A stretch of 64,000 nucleotides of DNA from Desulfuromonas versatilis (lineage in GTDB: Bacteria > Desulfobacterota > Desulfuromonadia > Desulfuromonadales > NIT-T3): the NCBI RefSeq assembly GCF_019704135.1, contig NZ_AP024355.1, positions 3,280,001 through 3,344,000 on the forward strand. The letters run 5' to 3'. The position numbers and the translations under genes were made by a program. Positions 58,010 to 64,000 of the stretch are shown piece by piece (position 1 is the stretch's first letter; every line of letters begins with the position of its first letter). The notes under the pieces were generated by a model. That model did not search any database. It worked only from the letters and a program-made list of their open reading frames with translations, and was not told the DNA's origin.

Positions 58010-58750
58010 ATGCCGATCCGCCACAGCCTGTTCGCCCTGATGCTGCTTCTGCTGCTCCCCGGAACCGCCTTGTCCCTCGATTTGGCCGAACTGGTGCGCG
58101 AGGTCGAGGTGCAGTACACCGGCCGCTCCTCCTTCGCCCTGGTCTCCATGGAGGTGCGCACCGAGAACTGGGAGCGGCGCATGGAGATGGAGTCCTGGTC
58201 CTACGGGCGCGACTATTTTCTCACCCGCATCACCGAGCCGGCCAAGGAGAAGGGGGTCACCACCCTCAAGGCCGAAAAGGAGGTCTGGAACTACCTGCCC
58301 AAGGTCGACCGGGTGATCAAGGTGCCCGCCTCGATGATGGGCGGTTTCTGGATGGGGAGCCACATCACCAACGACGACCTGGTCAAGGGGAGCCAGGTCG
58401 ACAAGGACTACACCTTCGGCCTGCTCGAGGAGACCGACCAGAGCTGGCTCATCGAGTGCCTGCCCCGCCCCGAGGCGGCCGTGGTCTGGGGCAAGATCCA
58501 TTACCGCATCGCCAAGGCCGGACGCATCCCCATGCAGGTGGAGTATTTCGACGAGGCGATGGAGAAGGTGCGCGAGATCCTCTTCGAGGACGTGCAGAGC
58601 GTCCAGGGGCGCGCCATCCCCCTGCGCATGGTCGTGCAGCCCCTCGACAAGCCCGCGGAACGCACCGTCATGCAGTACCGGGACATCGAGTTCGACATCG
58701 CCATCGGGCAGGAGTTCTTCTCGCTGCGCAACCTCAAGAAGCGCCCCTGA
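58010..58750 (+). CDS. Periplasmic LolA-like outer-membrane lipoprotein-sorting protein
   Basis: A 246-aa periplasmic protein with a signal peptide (MPIRHSLFALMLLLLLPGTALS). The mature chain matches the LolA_like (TP0789-type) family: YTGRSSFALVSMEV, YFLTRITEPAKEKGVTTL, VWNYLPKVDRVIKVPASMMG and GSHITNDDLVKGSQVDKDYT. LolA folds are open half-barrels that carry lipid-modified cargo. AAAGG lies 8 nt before ATG 58010. It opens a five-gene run with two FtsX-type permeases, an ATPase and an outer-membrane barrel, which together suggest envelope export of lipid or lipoprotein. Confidence 0.9.
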   Translation: MPIRHSLFALMLLLLLPGTALSLDLAELVREVEVQYTGRSSFALVSMEVRTENWERRMEMESWSYGRDYFLTRITEPAKEKGVTTLKAEKEVWNYLPKVDRVIKVPASMMGGFWMGSHITNDDLVKGSQVDKDYTFGLLEETDQSWLIECLPRPEAAVVWGKIHYRIAKAGRIPMQVEYFDEAMEKVREILFEDVQSVQGRAIPLRMVVQPLDKPAERTVMQYRDIEFDIAIGQEFFSLRNLKKRP

Positions 58751-58756
58751 ACCCCC

Positions 58757-59980
58757 ATGCTGCTGACCCTGGCCACCCGCAACATCTGGCGCAACAAGCG
58801 CCGCACCCTGCTGACCCTCTCGGCGATGGTGGTCTCCTCCTCGCTGCTGATGCTCTCGCTGGGGATCTTCTCCGGCATGCTGATGGATATCCTCGCCTCG
58901 GCCACCGAGCAGTACCACGGCCACGTGGTGGTCTCCAGGTCCGGCTACCAGGACGAACGCGACATGTTCCTCAACATCGCCGACGAGCCGCAACTGCTCG
59001 CGCGCCTCGCCGCCTCCCCCGGGGTGGTCGGCGCCTCGCCGCGGCTGCGCGCCTTCGGCCTGCTCTCGCGGGGGAACAACACCTACCCCGCCGAAATCCT
59101 GGGCATCGAACCGGGCCGCGAACGGCAGGTCACCCACCTCGACCACAAGCTGATCGCCGGCAGCTACCTGCCCGACGATGCCGGCCGCCAGGTGGTGATC
59201 GGCCGGGGGCTGGCCGAGAAGCTCGGCGCCACGCCCGGTGACGAGGTGGTGTTCGTCACCCAGGCCGCCGACGGCTCCATCGGCAACGATCTGCTCACCG
59301 TGAGCGGCATCTTCGAAACCGGCGATGCGGGGCACGACAACGCCCTGGTCATGGCCGAGCTGGCCTGGCTGCAGGAGGTGATGGTGCTGCCCGGACGGCT
59401 CCACGAGGTGGCCCTGAGCGTGGCCGACCCGCGCCTGGCGGATGCGGCGGCCGCCGATCTGGCGGCCCGGCTTCCCGCGGATTTCGAGGTGCTCGACTGG
59501 GGCAGGCTGCTTCCCGAGATGCGCGAAGTGATCGCCAGCTACGACGTGAGCCGGATGATCCTGGTGGTCATCCTTTATTCGGCCACCGGCTTGGGGATTC
59601 TCAACACCTTCTTCATGTCGGTGCTCGAGCGCACCCGCGAGTTCGGCATCCTCATGGCCATGGGGATGAAACCCTGGAAGCTGCGGGCCATGGTGCTGCT
59701 CGAGACCCTGGTCATGGGGCTGCTCTCCCTGGCCGCCGGCATCACCCTGGGGCTGCTGCTGACCTGGTACATGCAGGCGGTGGGGATCGACCTCTCGGGC
59801 TACCTGACCCCGGTGACCTACGCCGGCGGCACCATCCTGCCGCGGCTGAGCGCGGTCTTCGAGGCAAAAAACATCTGGGTGCCGGCGCTGATCCTGCTGG
59901 CCACCTGCCTGCTCGCCGGCTACCTGCCGGCGCGCCGGGCCGCCCGCCTGCGGCCGGTGGAAGCGATCAGGGAAAACTGA
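58757..59980 (+). CDS. ABC transporter permease, MacB/LolE (FtsX) type, first copy
   Basis: A 407-aa inner-membrane protein: one N-terminal helix (NIWRNKRRTLLTLSAMVVSS), a large periplasmic domain (about 45-270) and three C-terminal helices with the FtsX core ERTREFGILMAMGMKPWKLR and the ending ARLRPVEAIREN. Four-helix architecture with a periplasmic domain is that of LolC/LolE and MacB mechanotransmitters. It begins 6 bp after the LolA-like gene and 10 bp before the second permease. It would form a heterodimer with the next protein. Confidence 0.92.
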   Translation: MLLTLATRNIWRNKRRTLLTLSAMVVSSSLLMLSLGIFSGMLMDILASATEQYHGHVVVSRSGYQDERDMFLNIADEPQLLARLAASPGVVGASPRLRAFGLLSRGNNTYPAEILGIEPGRERQVTHLDHKLIAGSYLPDDAGRQVVIGRGLAEKLGATPGDEVVFVTQAADGSIGNDLLTVSGIFETGDAGHDNALVMAELAWLQEVMVLPGRLHEVALSVADPRLADAAAADLAARLPADFEVLDWGRLLPEMREVIASYDVSRMILVVILYSATGLGILNTFFMSVLERTREFGILMAMGMKPWKLRAMVLLETLVMGLLSLAAGITLGLLLTWYMQAVGIDLSGYLTPVTYAGGTILPRLSAVFEAKNIWVPALILLATCLLAGYLPARRAARLRPVEAIREN

Positions 59981-59990
59981 CTTTCAAGCC

Positions 59991-61223
59991 ATGAATTATC
60001 TAAGCCTTGCCTGGAAAAATCTCTGGCGCAACCGCCGCCGCACTCTCATCACCTTGGCCGCCATGAGCCTGAGCCTGATGCTGGTGCAGGCGTTCCACAA
60101 CCTCTCCGCCGGGGTCTATCGGCAGATGGTCAACAGCGGCGTGCGGGCCGGCTCGGGCCACATCGCCGTCTACCGGGGCGATTACGTGCGCAGCCGCGAC
60201 GAGAAGCTCAGCTTCGCCGAGGCCGGGCTGGCCGGGCGCCTCGCCGCCATCCCCGAGGTGGAAGGGGTTCTGCCCAGGGTCTACCTTCCCGGGCTGGCCC
60301 AGTCGAGCCGGGAGAGCCGCGGCATCCTGCTGACCGGCGTCGACCCGGCGGCGGAACTATCCGTCAACCCGTTTCTCAAGCAACTGGCGGCCGAAGACAT
60401 GCTCCCCTCAACCGAGGGCCGCGAGGCGATCCTCGGCGCCCGCCTGGTCAAGGAGCTGAAGATCGCGCGGGGCAACAAGTTCGTGGTCACGGTGCAGAAG
60501 CGCGGCGGCGAGCTGCAGAGCGAACTGCTGCGGGTGCACGGGGTGGTCAAAACCGGCATCAAGGAGATCGACGGGGGGCTGGTGATGGTCGGGCGCGAAC
60601 GGGCGGCGGCCATGGGCGGGATCCCCGGGCAGGTGCACGAGATCGCGGTGATCCTCGACGACCCCGAGGCCGACCGCCGGGTCTTCCCCCGGGTCGAAGC
60701 CCTCATTGCCGACCAGCCGGAACTGCGCGCCCTGCCCTGGGAGGAGGCGATGCTGAATCTGGCCAACGCCATCAAGCTCGATTACGCCAGCCAGAAATTC
60801 ATCTTTGTCATTATCCTGCTGATTGTTACTATTGGCGTGGTCAACACCCTGCTGATGTCGGTCATGGAGCGGATGCGCGAATTCGGGGTGATCCTCGCTA
60901 TCGGCGCCTCGCCGCTCCGCCTGGCCGGGATGATCATGGCCGAGGCGACGCTGCTCGGCGTGTTGTCGATGATCTTCGGCACCTTGCTCGGCTCACTGGC
61001 CACCTGGTACCTGGTGCGCTACGGCATCGACCTGCGCGCCCTCATCTCCGAGAACCTGGAGTACGGCGGGGTGGTGTTCGACCCGATCCTGCGGGCCATC
61101 TGGGACGTTCCCTGGATGCTGCGCATCGCCTGGTACGTCGCCGGCCTGTGCCTGGCCGCCTCGCTCTACCCGGCCCTCAAGGCCGCCCGCCTCGCCCCCG
61201 TCGAGGCGATGCGGCATGTTTGA
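59991..61223 (+). CDS. ABC transporter permease, MacB/LolE (FtsX) type, second copy
   Basis: A 410-aa paralogue of the previous permease: N-terminal helix after NLWRNRRRTLITLAAMSLSL, periplasmic domain (about 45-275), and FtsX core MERMREFGVILAIGASPLRL with ending AARLAPVEAMRHV. Both copies keep the cytoplasmic coupling helix region. A heptanucleotide inverted repeat separates it from the ATPase gene. Confidence 0.92.
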   Translation: MNYLSLAWKNLWRNRRRTLITLAAMSLSLMLVQAFHNLSAGVYRQMVNSGVRAGSGHIAVYRGDYVRSRDEKLSFAEAGLAGRLAAIPEVEGVLPRVYLPGLAQSSRESRGILLTGVDPAAELSVNPFLKQLAAEDMLPSTEGREAILGARLVKELKIARGNKFVVTVQKRGGELQSELLRVHGVVKTGIKEIDGGLVMVGRERAAAMGGIPGQVHEIAVILDDPEADRRVFPRVEALIADQPELRALPWEEAMLNLANAIKLDYASQKFIFVIILLIVTIGVVNTLLMSVMERMREFGVILAIGASPLRLAGMIMAEATLLGVLSMIFGTLLGSLATWYLVRYGIDLRALISENLEYGGVVFDPILRAIWDVPWMLRIAWYVAGLCLAASLYPALKAARLAPVEAMRHV

Positions 61224-61230
61224 TAACACC

Positions 61231-61321
61231 AGTGAAGAGTAATAAGTGATTAGTGATCAGACAAAGACCTTGCCTGGCGCTTCTGATTTCACTCATCACT
61301 TATTACTCATTACTCATCACT
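61231..61321. repeat. Inverted heptanucleotide repeat between permease and ATPase genes
   Basis: Left arm units AGTGAAG, AGTAATA, AGTGATT, AGTGATC (61231-61258); right arm units ACTCATC, ACTTATT, ACTCATT, ACTCATC (61291-61318). The arms can pair around a ~33-nt loop. It interrupts an otherwise close-packed operon. Confidence 0.88.
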
Positions 61322-61331
61322 AGGCCCCACC

Positions 61332-62075
61332 ATGTCCTTAATCGAGCTGAACAACATCACCAAGATCTACCCCCTGGGCAGCCAGCAGGTCACCGCGGTG
61401 GCCGAGGTCGACCTGAGCATCGGGGCCGGGGAGTTCACCGTGCTGGCCGGCCCCTCGGGCAGCGGCAAGACCACCCTGCTCAACCTGATGGGCTGCCTCG
61501 ACCAGCCGACCCGCGGCAGCGTGACCATCGCCGGCAAGAGCGTCGGCGAGCGCTCGGTGCGCGAGCTCGCCGACTTCCGGCTGCACAACATCGGCTTCAT
61601 CTTCCAGTCCTACAACCTGATCCCGGTGCTCACCGCCGCCGAGAACGCCGAGTTCACCCTGATGCTGCAGGGGTTCGCGGCCCCCGAACGGCGCCGGCGC
61701 ATCGCCGCGCTGTTCGAGGAGCTGGGCATCGGCGGGCTCGAAGAGCGCCGCCCCAACGACCTCTCCGGCGGCCAGCAGCAGCGGGTCGCCGTGGCCCGCG
61801 CCATGGCCGCCGAGCCCTCGGTGATCCTCGCCGACGAGCCGACCGCCAACCTCGACTCGAAAACCAGCGAGGATCTGCTGCGGCTGATGCGCCGCATCAA
61901 CGCCGAGAAGGGCACCACCTTCGTCTTCAGCTCCCACGACGCCCTGGTCATCTCCCTGGCGCGGCGGGTGGTGCGGCTCAAGGACGGGCGGCTGGAGGCG
62001 GATGAAAGGCAGGATGGGAAGAATTCAGAAGTCAGAATTCAGGAGTCAGAAGAAAACCTCAACCAAGGGCCTTGA
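61332..62075 (+). CDS. ABC transporter ATP-binding protein, LolD/MacB type
   Basis: A 247-aa ATPase with Walker A GPSGSGKTT, Q-loop FIFQSYNLIPVLTA, signature LSGGQQQR, Walker B VILADEPTANLD and H-loop FSSHDA, all canonical for the LolD/MacB group. The last ~18 residues (KNSEVRIQESEENLNQGP) are encoded by a heptanucleotide repeat and look like a recent C-terminal extension. The stop overlaps the barrel gene's ATG (TGATG). It should energise the two FtsX-type permeases. Confidence 0.93.
   Translation: MSLIELNNITKIYPLGSQQVTAVAEVDLSIGAGEFTVLAGPSGSGKTTLLNLMGCLDQPTRGSVTIAGKSVGERSVRELADFRLHNIGFIFQSYNLIPVLTAAENAEFTLMLQGFAAPERRRRIAALFEELGIGGLEERRPNDLSGGQQQRVAVARAMAAEPSVILADEPTANLDSKTSEDLLRLMRRINAEKGTTFVFSSHDALVISLARRVVRLKDGRLEADERQDGKNSEVRIQESEENLNQGP
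62023..62050 (+). repeat. Heptanucleotide repeat inside the ATPase 3' end
   Basis: Four units ATTCAGA, AGTCAGA, ATTCAGG, AGTCAGA lie within the reading frame. Related units occur at 13248-13275. Confidence 0.85.
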
Positions 62076-63301
62076 TGTTTTCAATAATTCCCCGGCGAAA
62101 AACCGTGGCCGCAGTTCTGAACACGCTGCTGCTTTTGCTGCTGCCTGCGCTGGCTCATGCCGAATGGCTGGCCGAGCCCCGGGTCGGCGGCCATTTCAAA
62201 ACCCTCAACCTGCTGCTCGAGGCGCCCCCCGCGGATCTGGGAAGCTCCGGGGAGCTCTCCTCGAACCGCCTGCGCCTCGATTTCGCCGGCACCCTGCCCG
62301 GCAGCGTCAAGGGCGAATTCTCCGTCGAGGACATCCTGCTCTACACCGACCCGCCGAGCCTGGCGCCGCTGCCGGGCGATTCGCCCAACCGCCGCCTCGA
62401 CCTGGAAAAAGACTGGAACCGCGGCGGCCGCTTCGCCCACCAGCTGTTCGTCGACCGCCTCAACCTGCGCGCCCACCTCGCCGGGCTCGACTGGACCCTC
62501 GGCCGCCAGGCCGTCGGCTTCGGCCGCATCAGCCTCTTCTCGCCCCTCGACATCATCGCCCCCTTCCCCCCCGACGCCCTCGACACCGAAGTGCGCCCCG
62601 GGGTCGACGCCCTGCGCGCCAGCCGCTACTTCGGCATGACCGGCCAGGCCGGGGCCATCGCCGTGTTCGGCCAGGGCAGCGACGACAACTCCTACCTGGC
62701 CACCCTCGAGGGGGGACCCACCGGCGTCGACCTGCTCGGCATCGCCGGGGTGCTGCGCGAGCGGACGATGGGCGGCGTCGGCCTGGCCACCCAGCTCTTC
62801 GGCATGGGGCTCAAGGGCGAACTGGCCTGGTTCGAGGGACGCGACCCCGACCGGCCCGGCGGTGATCTGCACGACGACTTCGCCATCGCCGGCCTCGAAG
62901 CCGACTACCGCTTCGACAACGGCCTGATCCTGTTCACCCAGTACCTGCACAACGGCGCCGGCGCCGGCGACCCCGCCGCCTACCCCGAGGCCCTCGCCTC
63001 CGCCGCCGTCCAGGAGGGGCTGAGCTTTCTGCTCGGCCGCCACTACCTGCTGGTCGCCCCCAGCTACCAACTGCACCCCCTGGCCACCGTGAGCGGCCTG
63101 CTCATCTGGAATCTCGAAGACGATTCCTTTCTGTTGCGCCCCCTGCTCGACCTCTCCCTCTCCGACAACCTCGCCCTGCAGCTGTTCTGGAACCTCACCC
63201 ACGGCGCCAAGCCCCGCCAGGTTTTCGGCCTCCCCATCCCCCGCAGCGAGTTCGGCAGCGCCAGCGACAGCGGCGGGGTGTTTTTGAAATATTTCTTCTA
63301 A
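62075..63301 (+). CDS. Predicted outer-membrane beta-barrel protein of the export cluster
   Basis: A 408-aa protein with a signal peptide (IPRRKTVAAVLNTLLLLLLP...AHA), then a chain of alternating hydrophobic strands with short turns (e.g. LRLDFAGTLPGSVKGEFSVE; LDWTLGRQAVGFGRISLF) and a C-terminal aromatic end (VFLKYFF), as expected for a barrel inserted by the Bam machinery. I do not recognise a named family. The overlap with the ATPase stop (TGATG) ties it to the LolA-like/ABC genes; it may be the exit pore, receptor or surface acceptor of the exported molecule. Confidence 0.8.
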   Translation: MFSIIPRRKTVAAVLNTLLLLLLPALAHAEWLAEPRVGGHFKTLNLLLEAPPADLGSSGELSSNRLRLDFAGTLPGSVKGEFSVEDILLYTDPPSLAPLPGDSPNRRLDLEKDWNRGGRFAHQLFVDRLNLRAHLAGLDWTLGRQAVGFGRISLFSPLDIIAPFPPDALDTEVRPGVDALRASRYFGMTGQAGAIAVFGQGSDDNSYLATLEGGPTGVDLLGIAGVLRERTMGGVGLATQLFGMGLKGELAWFEGRDPDRPGGDLHDDFAIAGLEADYRFDNGLILFTQYLHNGAGAGDPAAYPEALASAAVQEGLSFLLGRHYLLVAPSYQLHPLATVSGLLIWNLEDDSFLLRPLLDLSLSDNLALQLFWNLTHGAKPRQVFGLPIPRSEFGSASDSGGVFLKYFF

Positions 63302-63377
63302 ATTTTTTCCATTAATTTTCTTTACACAGGCCCATCAGGGTAATAGTTTCAGGGGGATGGGTTTGCCTGATCATGGC

Positions 63378-63401
63378 GCGCACACTTAGGTGCGCCCCTA
63401 C
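63378..63401 (+). repeat. REP-like sequence upstream of the RAYT gene
   Basis: GCGCACACTTAGGTGCGCCCC then TAC: a short imperfect palindrome. It matches, with few differences, the two copies inside the RAYT gene (63680-63705, 63766-63791). Confidence 0.8.
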
Positions 63402-63415
63402 GCCTCTGGACCGCC

Positions 63416-64000
63416 ATGCCTTACGATCCCGATATTCACCACCGTCGCTCCTTCCGTTTGAAAGGGTACGATTACTCGCGATCCGGTGCCTATTTTGTGA
63501 CAATTTGCGTGCAAAACCGGGAATGCCTGTTCGGGGAAATCGCGGATGGGATGATGGTTTTGAACGACGCCGGACAGATGGTTACAAAATGGTGGCAGGA
63601 ATTAACGAATAAATTCCCCACCGTCCGCCCCGGCATCTCTGTGGTCATGCCCAACCATTTCCACGGAATCGTTTGGATCGTAGGGGCGGACCTGCGTGTT
63701 CGCCCTGCCCCGCGCATCCGCACCGGTCTTGAAATCGGTCCCAATTCCAATCATGGCAAAAACCAGGGCGCACACGTAGGTGCGCCCCTACCGGAAATTG
63801 TTCAATGGTTTAAAACAATGTCCACCAACGCCTACATCAACGGCGTGAAAAACCACAATTGACCCCCTTTCCCCGGCCGTTTGTGGCAACGCAATTATTA
63901 CGAACGCGTCATCCGCCACGACGACGAATTACACCAGGCCCGCCAATACATCACCGACAACCCGGCAAAATGGGCCCAGGACCAGGAAAACCCGGCCAAT
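63416..64000 (+). pseudogene. REP-associated tyrosine transposase (RAYT), in-frame stop, cut by right edge
   Basis: An IS200-like Y1 transposase relative that domesticates REP elements. It begins MPYDPDIHHRRSFRLKGYDY, with YFVTICVQNRECLFGE and the catalytic HUH motif VVMPNHFHGIVWI. A REP-derived insert (VGADLRVRPAPR ... GAHVGAPLP) sits mid-gene. Codon 149 is TGA (63860) where relatives have Trp (NHNWPPFPGRLWQRNYYERV); after it the frame continues open as PPFPGRLWQRNYYERVIRHD to the window end. The active-site Tyr would normally lie after the HUH motif (YINGV or YYERV region). It is probably inactivated by a single base change. Confidence 0.85.
63680..63791. repeat. Inverted pair of REP sequences within the RAYT reading frame
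   Basis: GTAGGGGCGGACCTGCGTGT then TCGCCC (63680-63705) is the inverted counterpart of GGGCGCACACGTAGGTGCGC then CCCTAC (63766-63791); 23 of 26 positions agree. They keep the frame open and encode GADLRVRP and GAHVGAPLP. Confidence 0.85.

Noticed and set aside
63860-63862. TGA in the RAYT gene as selenocysteine or programmed readthrough
   Set aside because: Relatives have Trp at this place, the family uses no selenium, and no convincing SECIS-like hairpin follows. A point mutation is simpler.

Overview
The window is GC-rich (roughly 63-65% by eye) and tightly packed. It looks like a chromosomal segment of an anaerobic Desulfobacterota / former Deltaproteobacteria organism, most likely a Desulfuromonadales or Geobacter relative. 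I infer this from c-type cytochromes with CxxCH haem motifs, a DUF6178-type protein, an HpnK/YdjC-type deacetylase, a sigma-54 two-component locus and families of short periodic intergenic repeats. No rRNA, tRNA or CRISPR array was recognised.

Layout. 1-1873: end of a branched-chain amino acid ABC operon (livK, livH; cut by the left edge). 2304-6895: a four-gene minus-strand operon (P-loop NTPase, ABC exporter, alpha/beta hydrolase, dihaem lipoprotein) of unknown purpose. 7139-10652: a Glu/Asp-type ABC importer whose two permeases are fused in one chain. 10773-13231: threonine aldolase and a lone EtfA. 13442-15485: a MerR regulator, then an IS4-family insertion in the remains of a gene. 15486-25801: a fatty-acid degradation block (acyl-CoA dehydrogenase, thiolase, FadN-like protein, FadL, acyl-CoA ligase, and a divergent HSDL2-like SDR). 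26453-27757: cold-shock protein, MarR and DoxX. 27883-35895: M16C protease, HrpB helicase, aminotransferase and M20 peptidase. 36157-40927: M23 peptidase, a two-copy MshEN protein, a small lipoprotein, a TPR protein and AcpH. 40930-44952: a YdjC deacetylase coupled to a rhodanese-ferritin fusion, an SH3 protein and two YtkA-like secreted proteins. 45363-48778: a GlrK-QseG-GlrR type two-component locus. 48914-55908: two radical SAM enzymes, patatin, DUF6178 and XdhC. 56144-57673: an unusual calcium-repeat plus hexahaem cytochrome. 58010-63301: a five-gene LolA-like / ABC / beta-barrel envelope export cluster. 63416-end: a REP-associated transposase (RAYT) interrupted by an in-frame stop.

How the parts work together. 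The fatty-acid genes would take up (FadL), activate (ligase) and beta-oxidise acyl chains. A 16-bp inverted repeat lies in the MerR leader and overlaps the fadN promoter, which suggests a LiuR-like regulon. The sigma-54 activator GlrR lies just upstream of a near-perfect -24/-12 promoter with a TGTC-N10-GACA site. That promoter drives a YtkA-like secreted protein, and a paralogue next door has its own sigma-54-type promoter. The cluster at the right end has the parts of a complete inner-to-outer membrane route: ABC pump, periplasmic LolA-like carrier and outer-membrane barrel.

Intergenic DNA carries at least two classes of degenerate short-period repeats, with 7-nt and 9-nt periods. Some of them form terminators or extend coding regions.
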